A stretch of 52,263 nt of DNA from Klebsormidium nitens (GCA_000708835.1 DF237402.1:1-52263); one strand, 5' to 3'; positions 18,024 through 26,389 are shown, counted from the stretch's first letter. Notes: generated by a model not told the origin, from the letters alone. Translations and numbers: made by a program.

Positions 18024-18962
18024 ATGTCTGCCAGCTGCCGGATCATAGATACCAGCCCGACCGGAAAGTATGTCAGGTATGCAGAGGTCATCGGCAGGGG
18101 CTCCTACAAAATCGTTCATAGAGGCTTCGACAGAGAAAGAGGGATCGAGGTCGCATGGAGCAAGATTGTACTGAGCAAATTAGAGGTGAATGACGATTTC
18201 CACGACCAGATTCAACGGGAGGTAGATCTCCTCAAAATCATTCGTTGCACCAGTGTGGTTGAGCTCTTTGACGCATGGTTCGATCCTGAACGAAACGAGT
18301 TCCATATCGCGACAGAGCTCTTTCTGAGTGGGAGCCTAAAGGACTATCTCAAACGCCACGGACACATTGCATTGCCTGTGGTCAAGAGATGGACGCGAGA
18401 CCTTCTGGAGGGCCTCGTCTACCTACATGAGCAAGAACCACCAATCGTCCATAGGGATGTCAAGTGCGACAATATTTTCATCAGAGGGGACGTTGGGCAG
18501 GTCAAGTTGGGCGACCTTGGCCTGTCCACCCTCAAGAACAGGTCTTCGATGAGCAGTGTCGTCGGGACGCCAGAGTTCATGGCTGAAGAGATGTTTAACT
18601 CCGAGTACGACAAGAGAGTTGATTGTTACTCCCTGGGGATGTGCGTGCTCGAGATGACGACCCTCGAATACCCGTTTGCAGAATGCAAGAATATTGCACA
18701 GGTCTACCGTAAAGTCATGGAACGAAAGCCCCCAGACTCCCTGCAGCGGATCAAGGAGCCAGAGTTGAAAACCTTCATAACGAGGTGCCTCGCCCGACGA
18801 AGCATCAGGCCCACCGCGAAAGAGCTCCTGAGCGACCCTCTGTTGAGCGATTGCAATGACCCCAGCCCTCTGCTCGCAGAGCACAAGGCGATCCTGATCA
18901 GAGTAGAGCCCATAGATACGACGGCACCAAAGATTCCGAGACTGCTATCCTGTTGCTTTTGA
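18024..18962 (+). CDS. WNK-like protein kinase, copy 2
   Basis: An intact 312-residue kinase with canonical WNK signatures: GRGSYKIVHRGFD with the strand-2 Lys, EVAWSKI lacking the strand-3 Lys, VHRDVKCDNIF, KLGDLGLSTL (DLG instead of DFG), and a VGTPEFMAEEMF activation segment close to the WNK consensus. It is better preserved than the copy at 10,872-11,789 and shares its order of features, so they are paralogues. WNK kinases control cation-chloride transport and respond to osmotic stress. The gene starts 29 bp after the triphosphatase and is convergent with the next gene. Confidence 0.92.
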   Translation: MSASCRIIDTSPTGKYVRYAEVIGRGSYKIVHRGFDRERGIEVAWSKIVLSKLEVNDDFHDQIQREVDLLKIIRCTSVVELFDAWFDPERNEFHIATELFLSGSLKDYLKRHGHIALPVVKRWTRDLLEGLVYLHEQEPPIVHRDVKCDNIFIRGDVGQVKLGDLGLSTLKNRSSMSSVVGTPEFMAEEMFNSEYDKRVDCYSLGMCVLEMTTLEYPFAECKNIAQVYRKVMERKPPDSLQRIKEPELKTFITRCLARRSIRPTAKELLSDPLLSDCNDPSPLLAEHKAILIRVEPIDTTAPKIPRLLSCCF

Positions 18963-18965
18963 AGC

Positions 18966-19439
18966 TCAGAAGAAGAAGCTGTTGTTGTTCTTGCAAGTCA
19001 GTTCTCGCCCTGCAGTGGCTGCGGTGATGTAGGGATTGGAGTAGATGGCGGACTCACCGACTCCCCCCTCCGAAGGCCGCAGCTCCCTACCGTAAATCGA
19101 GTGCATGGGCTCTTGCCATTGACCACAGCTAGCAACGGGTATCGTCGTGGTATCATACATCGGTTGGAAATCTGGGCCGTATCGGCTCGGAGGCTCGAGG
19201 AAATGGGGCTGCCTCCGGGAATACTCCATCAGCCGGGGCGGACCCCCACCCGTCATCGGAGGGGGGCGGTAGCGCTTGGCGGCATGCCTCCTCTGCAACT
19301 CGACATGAAGTGCCTCGGTCGACACCCCGTCGCAATAGCGGGTGATTCCATCTTTGTACATCAGAACCGTCAGCGTGAGCATGTGCATAAAGAGCAGAGA
19401 AACTATCAGAATCACGGTGGACCAAGAGATATCGTTCAT
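18966..19439 (-). CDS. Single-pass membrane protein, Pro-rich
   Basis: ATG 19,439 gives MNDISWSTVILIVSLLFMHML, an N-terminal signal anchor, followed by MYKDGITRYCDG and a Pro/Arg/Tyr-rich segment (about residues 60-110) with low complexity. 157 residues. An in-frame ATG seven codons upstream is possible. N-terminally anchored small proteins of this type are typical virion-membrane components of large DNA viruses. Its stop is 3 bp from the stop of the WNK gene. Confidence 0.6.
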   Translation of the reverse strand: MNDISWSTVILIVSLLFMHMLTLTVLMYKDGITRYCDGVSTEALHVELQRRHAAKRYRPPPMTGGGPPRLMEYSRRQPHFLEPPSRYGPDFQPMYDTTTIPVASCGQWQEPMHSIYGRELRPSEGGVGESAIYSNPYITAATAGRELTCKNNNSFFF

Positions 19440-19477
19440 CATCCTGCCCCTATATGACACTCATGTGTATAATTTTT

Positions 19478-20395
19478 TCAACGCTCGACCACCTGAAAGG
19501 TGGGGAGCTCGGTCGCTCTCTCGTCCATCTTATCCTCGATCAGCTCCAAAAACGAGCGCTTTCCTACTCGCGACCGCTCCTTCTTGGCGTTGTCTTCCTC
19601 CCACGCCGGAGTGCGCCCCTGACTGTTTAGGACGGTTGGGCTCTCCGTGACGGCCCCGATGACGAAAGCAAACGCTTGGGCGATGTCTTCCATCCGCTTC
19701 GCACCCGTTACGATGACGCTCTCGCTCTTGAAAGCCAGGACGGTGGCGCTAGCGAACTTGATGTTGCAGCCGGGGAAGTGGTCGGGTTCGTAGCGGCAAT
19801 AGACGCCATATTTTCCCGTGATCGTGTCCCGGAGTGCCTCCAGGTTGATGGGAGTGTTGAGACGAAAGTCCGTGTTGATCATCTGAATCTTTGCTGACTG
19901 GACCTTGACCGGCCTTTCCACCTGCGTACAGTCCGGACGGAGGGCCCTGATCGTCCGGATGACTACCTTGAGCGTGCCAATTGCCTCTCCGGCACTTCTC
20001 GCACCAGTCAGGTGGAACTTTCCGTTGGCAAACACCTTGCAGTTCTTTCTGGTGGTGCCGACCTTGCCGGGCGTGTAGCGGAAAGACACCTGGTTGGTGA
20101 ACTTTGCCTGCTTGGAGGCCGTGGCAATCAGGGAGATCGACCCGAGAGCGGGTTCCGCTGGGACCCGGTCCGTGACCAACGAGGCCTCTTGCAACATCTT
20201 GATGTCGATCTTGCAGTCCGTTTGGAAGATGACCGTCAGGGTAGATACGTCCGGGACGCTGGCAGGCGGGCCGTCGAGGCCCTTCCTCTGCAGGGTGCCG
20301 CTCATGGCTGCAGATGCGGCCCTGACGTCCCCCTTCCAAGACTCTATGAAGCTCTTGATCGCCGCCGACCTTGTGTCCAAGACGGGACCCTCCAT
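19478..20395 (-). CDS. TATA-binding protein-like
   Basis: 305 residues with two copies of the TBP saddle repeat. In repeat 1 the signature reads KVFANGKFHLTGARSAGEA (about residues 120-140); in repeat 2, FPGCNIKFASATVLAFKSES, then VIVTGAKRMEDIAQAF. Both match the TBP patterns (NGK..xTGA and (S)GK.VVTGAK). It has a 60-residue N-terminal extension and an acidic/basic C-terminal tail of about 50 residues beyond normal TBP. It should nucleate viral transcription with the TFIIB-like protein. Divergent from the thioredoxin-fold gene across a 54-bp gap containing CTTAAG and a poly-T tract. Intact. Confidence 0.85.
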   Translation of the reverse strand: MEGPVLDTRSAAIKSFIESWKGDVRAASAAMSGTLQRKGLDGPPASVPDVSTLTVIFQTDCKIDIKMLQEASLVTDRVPAEPALGSISLIATASKQAKFTNQVSFRYTPGKVGTTRKNCKVFANGKFHLTGARSAGEAIGTLKVVIRTIRALRPDCTQVERPVKVQSAKIQMINTDFRLNTPINLEALRDTITGKYGVYCRYEPDHFPGCNIKFASATVLAFKSESVIVTGAKRMEDIAQAFAFVIGAVTESPTVLNSQGRTPAWEEDNAKKERSRVGKRSFLELIEDKMDERATELPTFQVVER

Positions 20396-20449
20396 TGCCT
20401 AACCCTCTCAGTCCTTAAGCCCCTTTTTTCAGAGAGTACTGAAAGAAGA

Positions 20450-20818
20450 ATGAACACAGTTCACTGGCTCCTCGCCGGCGCCCTCCTCGCCCTCGCAATC
20501 CTTGCCCTGCACTCACTACAGATCTCTCCTGCTCGGTACTCGTTCACGTTTTACCACCTCCCCGGTTGCAAGTACTGCGAGGAGGCCATGCCTGCATGGA
20601 GGGAGCTGCAGAGGATCTACTGGGGCCCGGCCGTCCTCAGAAAGGTGAACGCAATGCGAGCAAAAGAGGAAGTGAACGGCCTGGGAATAGATGGCCTTTC
20701 CGCGTATGTTCTGTTCGACGGCAACACGGGATTCGCCTACAAGTACGAGGGGGCCAGGACAGCTCAAGCGTTTTCACGATTCTTGGCAGAGACGTTTACC
20801 GAAAAAAAGCGCAGGTAA
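20450..20818 (+). CDS. Membrane-anchored thioredoxin-fold protein
   Basis: ATG 20,450 gives a hydrophobic signal anchor (LLAGALLALAILALHSL) followed by a small thioredoxin domain: FTFYHLPGCKYCEEAMPAW with a C-x2-C redox pair, a central VRKVNA-like strand, and the LSAYVLFDGNTGFAYKYEGAR strand-hairpin. 122 residues. Such proteins in large DNA viruses are linked to disulfide formation in virions. A longer in-frame extension upstream runs antisense to the TBP gene and is rejected. The next gene starts 9 bp downstream. Confidence 0.8.
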   Translation: MNTVHWLLAGALLALAILALHSLQISPARYSFTFYHLPGCKYCEEAMPAWRELQRIYWGPAVLRKVNAMRAKEEVNGLGIDGLSAYVLFDGNTGFAYKYEGARTAQAFSRFLAETFTEKKRR

Positions 20819-20827
20819 AGTAGGATC

Positions 20828-21375
20828 ATGGTCACGCTCTTGGAAGGTGCTGCAGTGGCTGGCTCTTCGCTTTTTCTCTATCTCGCCCTCAAGCCCGAGG
20901 TGGCAAAAAGCAGGACCGGCATGGCCTACATCAAGGGCCCCCACGCCCAAGAGTTCATGAACGTGGTGAATACAGACATCGACCGTTTGTTGGCTTGGCT
21001 GAAGAGTCACCCCGAACTGCTAGCGGATCCCAGGTGGAAAGGCTGGTCCAGAGGTACAAGACCAAGATGCAGCCGATCGCAGAAGGAGAGGGAGGGGCGG
21101 CTTACACTCGAAACAAGTCGGACGTGCGGCTGTGCGTCCCAGAGTCCCTCGAGGAACGAGACGTCCAGACCGGCCTCTTTGTCGCACTCCACGAGCTGGC
21201 TCACATAGCAAACGTGAGCTGGGGCCACGACCAAAGCTTCTGGGACACGTTCAGAGACCTTCTCAGACTGGCTGTGAAAGCGAGGATCTATAAGAAGCGC
21301 AACTATAAGCACGACCCAGCACGCTTCTGCGGTCAGGATATAATGAGCCAACCTCTGGACTGGAAAACTCCTTAA
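20828..21375 (+). pseudogene. WLM-type zinc metalloprotease, frameshifted
   Basis: An N-terminal hydrophobic segment (VAGSSLFLYLALKP) in frame 1 runs to about 21,033, where homology moves to the next frame (VERLVQRYKTKMQPI). That frame contains the active-site block ALHELAHIANVSWGHDQSFW (HExxH plus a downstream His), the WLM/SprT-like signature. About 180 residues if joined. Cellular relatives (Wss1, SPRTN) cut proteins crosslinked to DNA; small membrane-anchored versions are common in giant viruses. The switch is near CCCAGGTGGAAAGG. Stop at 21,375, beside CTTAAG. Confidence 0.8.
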
Positions 21376-21443
21376 GTACCCTTAACGATCGCCAATGAGC
21401 GCCACACTGGTGCCAGCATGCGCCCCCTCCTGCCTCGGATGTA

Positions 21444-21782
21444 CTATGCCAGCGGCCGTCTGATTGTTTGCTGTCTTTGATTGGTGATGTACAGGCAGAC
21501 GTTTCCTTTGTTGGTGAGGACATAACTCTCGCTCCACAACAAGATGAAATTGTTCCCGTGGCGAGCGGCATCAGCTGTGGTGGCCGCATACCTGAGCACG
21601 TAGCTATCAGGAATCTTCTGCAATTCTTTCTCGTTTGCGTCAAGGAAGAATAGCCTGGCGACACTTCCATCGAGCCTCTCTAGCTTGATTTTCCAGCCAT
21701 CGTTGAGATCGAAGATGCGAATCTTGTCCCGCCCGTAAGAGAATAGTTCGTCACGGTGCAACGCCATAGACGTATCTGTCAT
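21444..21782 (-). CDS. Small hypothetical protein (112 residues)
   Basis: Strand-rich, with IRIFDLNDGWKIKLERLDGS and LFFLDANEKELQKI, and a basic end. No motif. Possibly a small beta-barrel or PH-like domain, but this is only a guess. It is convergent with the WLM gene and divergent from the exonuclease gene. Confidence 0.5.
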   Translation of the reverse strand: MTDTSMALHRDELFSYGRDKIRIFDLNDGWKIKLERLDGSVARLFFLDANEKELQKIPDSYVLRYAATTADAARHGNNFILLWSESYVLTNKGNVCLYITNQRQQTIRRPLA

Positions 21783-21966
21783 CTCGAGGCCTTATTGTAT
21801 TTGGCAGAATCGGTGGATAAACTAGACGCGGTCGTTCATGGCAACATCAGTGGCACTGGCAAAGTCCGGGGTGGGCAATTGCGGACGATGGTGCTCGTTT
21901 TCGAGCTTAGGGAGATTGCATATGAAGAGAAGCAAGCACATGGCAGTAGCATCCATCGGCATGCAC

Positions 21967-22494
21967 ATGAACCCACGAGTCGTACGGCTTCTCGAGCGAC
22001 AGAGATACAAGACCCCTTACCAGCAGCACCTCGCAAATTTTGCACCAGGGGGGCGTGGACTGACACCTCGCCCGGTCCCAAACATAGAGGCAGCCCGTCA
22101 CGGTCTGCTCTACGAGAAGGAGGCAATACAGAGGTTCCAGGAAATCACGGGCATCCGGGTTCTTGATGTCGGCCATGTGGTCCACGAGCGCTTTGACTGG
22201 CTCTCTTGTGTCCCAGACGGGATAACCGTCGATGGAAGGGTGGCCGAGATAAAGTGCCCTTACTACCGGCGGATCGTTCCAGGGGTCCCCAATCACTGCG
22301 TAAAACAACTGCAGATTGCAATGGAGGTCACCGACCTCGACGAGGCCATCCTCGTGCAGTACAAACCCGCAAGCGTCTTCGGAGTGGAAGAGATCATGAT
22401 ATCGACCCTGGCCCGAGATAGGACCTGGATCCACAGGAACTGGTCTCGACTGCACAAGAAAGGGCAGTGGCTGCAGCCTCCAGCCGCGGCCTGA
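21967..22494 (+). CDS. YqaJ-type viral recombinase / exonuclease
   Basis: A PD-(D/E)XK nuclease of the lambda-exonuclease/YqaJ family. The core lies at ARHGLLYEKEAIQRFQEITG, then SCVPDGITVDGRVAEIKCP (Asp and the ExK pair) and VKQLQIAMEVTD (Gln of motif IV). ATG 21,967 (MNPRVVRLLERQ) is the most likely start; in-frame ATGs occur up to 21,838. About 175 residues. It probably resects DNA ends for recombination or recycles host DNA. Followed after 36 bp by a small gene on the same strand. Intact. Confidence 0.85.
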   Translation: MNPRVVRLLERQRYKTPYQQHLANFAPGGRGLTPRPVPNIEAARHGLLYEKEAIQRFQEITGIRVLDVGHVVHERFDWLSCVPDGITVDGRVAEIKCPYYRRIVPGVPNHCVKQLQIAMEVTDLDEAILVQYKPASVFGVEEIMISTLARDRTWIHRNWSRLHKKGQWLQPPAAA

Positions 22495-22530
22495 GTTCGG
22501 TGACAATTTCGTGAACCCGATTAAAGAGCC

Positions 22531-22752
22531 ATGGCATCCAATGCACCCTCGACCAAGAAGACCACAAGATGGAGCGACATGGTCGACCATGAGCCGGGGC
22601 CCATCGACCCCAAGATTCTAAAGGGACTACAGTATAGTTTCGGAAAGGCGCTGACGGAGGGGGAGTTCAAGGCGCAGCAAGCAAAGGGAGGAGCGAGAGT
22701 GGCCAGGAGCTTAGACCTACGAGACATCATGCGCACGGGCGGAGAGAAGTAG
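22531..22752 (+). CDS. Small hypothetical protein (73 residues)
   Basis: MASNAPSTKKTTRWSDMVDH, then a helix and a basic Ala/Gly-rich end. An isolated ATG in good context with a short spacing to both neighbours supports it. No family recognised. Confidence 0.45.
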   Translation: MASNAPSTKKTTRWSDMVDHEPGPIDPKILKGLQYSFGKALTEGEFKAQQAKGGARVARSLDLRDIMRTGGEK

Positions 22753-22804
22753 GTACGCAGGGGCTTACGGCCAACGGTGTTTTTCTGGCAGTCTACTTCC
22801 ATCA

Positions 22805-23341
22805 ATGGTTGGAGTTGGAGAGCCGCCACTCCGATCCTTTGCGAGGCAGCAGTTTTCACAGCTATTCGAACAGCCCCCAGACTCCGGGATGGTCATCAAT
22901 GCTGAGGTCGGTGTCTACAACACGGCCGTAAAGGGCTGTGGCAACTTGTTCGGAGCCGGCTCGTGCACCTGGACCAATCCGAGATTCAAGAGCAAGTACA
23001 AGGAGAAGCTCCGGTCATTGTTGTTCAACCTTCGGAACCCGAAGAACCCGGCCTTCCTCGACAAGGTGAAAGCAAAGGAGATCGGATGCAGGCACCTCGC
23101 GTCTTTGTCCCCAGAAGACATGTTCCCCGAAAATTGGACCTCGCTTAAAGCAAAACTAGCAAAAAAGCACGTCTTCTCGGCGGACCTCTTGGATAATGTT
23201 CCCGACAATCCAGTGCACGTCTGCAGCCACTGCAACTCTAGGAAGATCACCACGTACGAACTGCAGACGTTAGCCGCCGACCAGTCGACCACGACTTACA
23301 TGATGTGCCAGTCCTGCTCCCACTGCTGGAAGATATTTTAA
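22805..23341 (+). CDS. Transcription elongation factor TFIIS-like
   Basis: 178 residues. A central helical domain (KSKYKEKLRSLLFNLRNPKNPAF, ASLSPEDMFPENW) matches TFIIS domain II, followed by the C-terminal zinc ribbon: VCSHCNSRKITTYELQTL, AADQS, then YMMCQSCSHCWKIF. In active TFIIS the tip loop carries an Asp-Glu pair (SADEP); here it reads AADQS, so the Glu is Gln, which could alter stimulation of RNA cleavage. The stop TAA 23,339-23,341 overlaps the stop of the convergent gene within a TTAA. Confidence 0.9.
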   Translation: MVGVGEPPLRSFARQQFSQLFEQPPDSGMVINAEVGVYNTAVKGCGNLFGAGSCTWTNPRFKSKYKEKLRSLLFNLRNPKNPAFLDKVKAKEIGCRHLASLSPEDMFPENWTSLKAKLAKKHVFSADLLDNVPDNPVHVCSHCNSRKITTYELQTLAADQSTTTYMMCQSCSHCWKIF

Positions 23342-23745
23342 GAATTGATCTTGTTGATGACATTCGCATGGTCGACAGATGCATTGGCGTGAGCCTTTAG
23401 GGCGTGATTCGTCACCATGTTAACTATTTTGGGAGGGGCACCCGCGTTCCCCGCATTGAGCGCGGCTTCGTGAGAGAGTCTCGCCGCATTCTGACTGGCC
23501 TCCAGAGTAGCAATGGTCGCTTCAAGGACCGCCTGCTCGTGGTCCCCATTATCGAGAGCATTCTTTGCAATCATGTGCATGTTGTCGGCGGCATGCATCT
23601 CATCGATCGCACCTGTCGCTTTGCCCAAGGCCTGAGATGCAGAATCGTGATCCTGAGGCGTCTGAGCGGCCTTGTTCCCCATGCCAGCAATCTCCAACGC
23701 ATGCTTTGCACTCTTGCGAGCGCTCTGAACGGCCTTGGCAGCAGT
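23338..23745 (-). pseudogene. 3' part of an Ala-rich helical viral gene, interrupted by the CACTA element
   Basis: 136 codons including the stop. An Ala/His/Asn-rich helical protein (AKAVQSARKSAKHALEIAG, ATIATLEASQNAARLSHEAALNAG) without a known motif. At 23,745 the reading frame runs into the transposon end; the apparent extension to 24,192 is Cys/Pro-rich translation of the GC-rich array and not real. The missing 5' end lies across the element at 41,058-41,078. Convergent with TFIIS, sharing TTAA. Confidence 0.75.
23743..23745. repeat. Target-site duplication AGT, left copy
   Basis: AGT directly before the left terminal repeat; the matching AGT is at 41,058-41,060. A 3-bp duplication is the size made by CACTA elements. 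Confidence 0.75.
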
Positions 23746-23773
23746 CACAGGGAGGATAGACGGTTTGCCCGGT
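23746..23773 (+). repeat. Left terminal inverted repeat of the CACTA element
   Basis: Begins CACAGGGAGG and ends CGGTTTGCCCGGT; 24 of 28 positions agree with the reverse complement of 41,030-41,057. Confidence 0.82.
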
Positions 23774-24155
23774 AACGGGCAAGAGGCCGGGCAACGCGTT
23801 CCCCGGCCTCCTGCCCGGTCATGGGCCGGTGACCGGGGAGCGGACCGCTTTGCCCGGTGATCGGGCAGCCAGTCACCGGGCAAGCAGGCCGGGCAACGTG
23901 CACGGGTACGAGGCCGGGCAGGCGCGGCCGGATCCCGGGCAGCGACGCCGGGCAGGGGCTGCCGCATTTCCGGGCAGGGCGACTGATGAGCGGGCAGCAC
24001 GACCGGGCAGCCTCTGTTGAAGACCGGGCAATAGACCGGGGCATGCTTTCGTATTTGCGGGCAAGTGGCCGGGCAAGGCGCTCGCATGTCCGGGCATTCA
24101 TGCGGGGCAAGGGCGGGCAACAAACCGGGGAAGGCATCATACATGATCGGGCATA
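23766..24155. repeat. Left subterminal array of TGCCCGG/CCGGGCA
   Basis: By eye there are about 3 TGCCCGG and 11 CCGGGCA plus several one-mismatch units at irregular 10-35 bp spacing. The outermost unit is TGCCCGG (within the terminal repeat) and the inner ones are mostly the reverse orientation. Probable transposase or accessory-protein binding sites by analogy with En/Spm. Confidence 0.8.
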
Positions 24156-24818
24156 GAACATGCGGCACCGATTGATAGGTCGGGAAGAGCACGCCGGGGT
24201 AGATCTGTGAATGTAAGAGAAGAGCGCTTATAGTCGATTAACTTACTTTCGTGACACCTTCAAAGACTTGAGGTTCGTGTACTCAGCCGGCTAGAACTGA
24301 TCACTATGTGCCTGCTGGTACACTGTGTCCAACGTTTCAATGAAAGTTGTGCTTGTTCCAACCTCAACTGTGCTAAGTTTGTATTGCCATGCGCTTCACA
24401 ACCTTGTCACCTCCACCTGGCCTGCAGCTAACTTCTCACCATAATTTCGGCAGCTCGCACCTCAAAGCTGACGAGAGCTACTGCAACGTGCGTGACTCGA
24501 AGCCGCCTCAACCTGCATGAACTTGTAAAGTTGATTACTACAGTAGAAGTAAGCAAAGTCGAATGCTCGACAAATCGTTTCGCCCCGCGGCAGGCACGAA
24601 TGAGGCCGGCACATCTCTTTGCACATCCAACTGCACATGTTATCCACTCCTTTCAGAAACACAGAAGGCACGAGTCAGTGTTATATCGAAGAGACACTCG
24701 TCGCTCTCATCTTGTCAGATGCAGTATTGTATGCCGCGAGCCTCCGTGGAGTGCCCTTCACTACTTCGGACAAGCTAGCCTTTCGGACACTTCGTGAATG
24801 GTCAATGTACCAACCTGA
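24156..24818. other. Element interior, no gene seen
   Basis: Moderately AT-rich sequence without convincing reading frames or splice sites on either strand; small plus-strand frames at 24,492-24,939 overlap the antisense exon and look like chance. Confidence 0.35.
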
Positions 24819-25501
24819 TCAGAAGCGCATACGGATATCAGCCGGGTCCAGGCTGGTGCCGTCCTCACGCCACTTCCGGTTTTTGATGGTGACCTTCTTC
24901 TTTGCGATGAGCCCCTCGCTGAACAGCTTCAGGAGGTAGTTTTGGCTGAACTCTTTCAGCTTGGGAGACTTCGAGATGCCTAGCAGCTTCAGCTTGTCGA
25001 TCCCCTTGCGCAGCGCTTTGGAGGTGAGCTGCTAATAGGAGAAAATTCTACTCTAGATTTGACAATTAGTTGTCGTTCCACTCCGAAATTTGTGCTTCTC
25101 GTTGGACCGCTCGGGGGACGCAGATGCCAGAACAGATTGCGATCTTGCGTTTTACGTACAACACCGTTCAGCTACCGTTCAATTGTGCGCAAAAGAGATT
25201 GCAAGGGCACTTCACAGTTTTACTCGAATTTCTGAACCTCAAATTTTACCTCCGGCTACTCTCTAATGCAGTCTCACCGTCGATCAAAGCTTTTTGCTAT
25301 GCCTGGCAGTTGAACTTAGAGTTTCTGTTTACCACAAAGCCCACTCGGTCATACGCAAGGCGAATCTGAATCACTCGACCACTGAAATTTGCGGTTCTTC
25401 GGATCCTTCACCCGAACCCTGTCAAGGAAACAGTTTTGGCCGTTTCGGATGGGCAATCAGAAATATACCTTATATGACGCGTGGATGTCCAGGGCGGTCA
25501 T
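24819..25501 (-). CDS. Candidate two-exon minigene (80 residues)
   Basis: Exon 1 runs from 25,501 to 25,469: ATG ... CATATAAG followed by donor GTATAT. Exon 2 runs from 25,028 to 24,819, preceded by a strong acceptor (TTTTCTCCTATTAGCAG). Both join in phase 0. Exon 2 encodes a Lys/Leu-rich helical domain (KGIDKLKLLGISKSPKLKEF, YLLKLFSEGLIAKKKVTIK) and ends at TGA 24,819-24,821. The exon 2 reading is clearly coding-like; the assignment of exon 1 is inference. Alternatively exon 2 is the last exon of the gene containing the acidic frame at 25,507-26,358. It lies inside the CACTA element. Confidence 0.45.
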
Positions 25502-25506
25502 GGCTA

Positions 25507-26358
25507 TTAGTTTATTTTGTCGACGATTGAAGGATGCAGTTTCTCGTCCTTGTCCTCGAAAGCGCCTCCGATCGGCAGATCTGACGGCGACTCCGCGTCG
25601 GAGTCCTCCTCTTCTGACGTCTCAATCGCGGAGCCCGAAAGGCTCATCGACTCCTCGCTCTCATCCGAGGGTGGCGCATTGGGCTTCTTGGTGGCTCCGA
25701 TTTTGACTTTCTCACGGGACTTCTGTCCGGATTCGGTTCCCGCCGCTGCCCGCTGCTTGGAATTAACCACGAAGCTGTCGTTGTGAATCAGCCGGTTCAC
25801 CTTAGGCGCGCGGTTCGACTGCCGTACAACTTGGATTTCCTCAACCGGCTCACTGGGTGGTGCTTTTAATGTTTTCGGGCCGGGAACTTCTGACTCAGCC
25901 GGCTCGTTCGGCTTTTCGTTGGTAGGGGAAATTCCTTCCGGGCGAATCTTCTTCTTCTTGTCCTGCTCGACCGTCTGACTTCCCTTTCGCTTCCGGGCCC
26001 CGTTCTTCGTTTTGTCCGGCTTCTCTTTAGCCTCACCAGCCTTAGTCTCGCGCCCCTCTGAGTCTTCCCCCTCGCCGGTCTTCTCGCGCTCATCGGAACC
26101 TTTTCCGGCATCCGGCGCATCAGAGCCCCGGGGAGGGGAGCGCACGGATTCTGACGGGACCGATACTGGGGGACCCGCCGGCTGCGATGCCGCACTGATC
26201 AGCCCCTCCGCGCGGATTTTCGCTGACGCCTGGGTGTGGAAGATCAATTGGTGATGGCCACTGGTTGCCTGCGAAGAATGGCTTAAAGCGATTACGAAAC
26301 ATGTTTTGCTTTCGGTCAAGATGTCAATCCAGTAGCGAGTTGTCTTCGAGATGAGAGT
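25507..26358 (-). CDS. Acidic/basic low-complexity protein, probably an exon
   Basis: An open frame of 284 codons without an ATG at its upstream end; acceptor-like sites occur near 26,240 (CCACACCCAG), so the true exon probably starts there (ASAKIRAEGL). The composition is highly charged: Glu/Lys/Arg runs including a KKKK patch (nuclear-localisation-like), then RQSNRAPKVNRL and an acidic Ser/Glu/Asp end (ETSEEEDSDAES). Disordered. RxSxRxxK linkers occur in transposon polyproteins and chromatin proteins, but no family can be named. Inside the CACTA element. Confidence 0.45.
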   Translation of the reverse strand, partial: TLISKTTRYWIDILTESKTCFVIALSHSSQATSGHHQLIFHTQASAKIRAEGLISAASQPAGPPVSVPSESVRSPPRGSDAPDAGKGSDEREKTGEGEDSEGRETKAGEAKEKPDKTKNGARKRKGSQTVEQDKKKKIRPEGISPTNEKPNEPAESEVPGPKTLKAPPSEPVEEIQVVRQSNRAPKVNRLIHNDSFVVNSKQRAAAGTESGQKSREKVKIGATKKPNAPPSDESEESMSLSGSAIETSEEEDSDAESPSDLPIGGAFEDKDEKLHPSIVDKIN

Positions 26359-26389
26359 CAAAACCGCGCTCCAAAAGGAACCGCCGAAA

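Noticed and set aside
20012-20449. Long N-terminal extension of the thioredoxin-fold protein
   Set aside because: It runs antisense through the TBP gene; the signal anchor starts at ATG 20,450.
23766-24155. CRISPR-like array
   Set aside because: Units are only 7 bp, both orientations are mixed and spacing is irregular; they belong to transposon ends.
23746-24192. N-terminal Cys/Pro-rich extension of the minus-strand gene ending at 23,338
   Set aside because: It is translation of the TGCCCGG array and terminal repeat of the transposon; the true 5' end is at 41,078.
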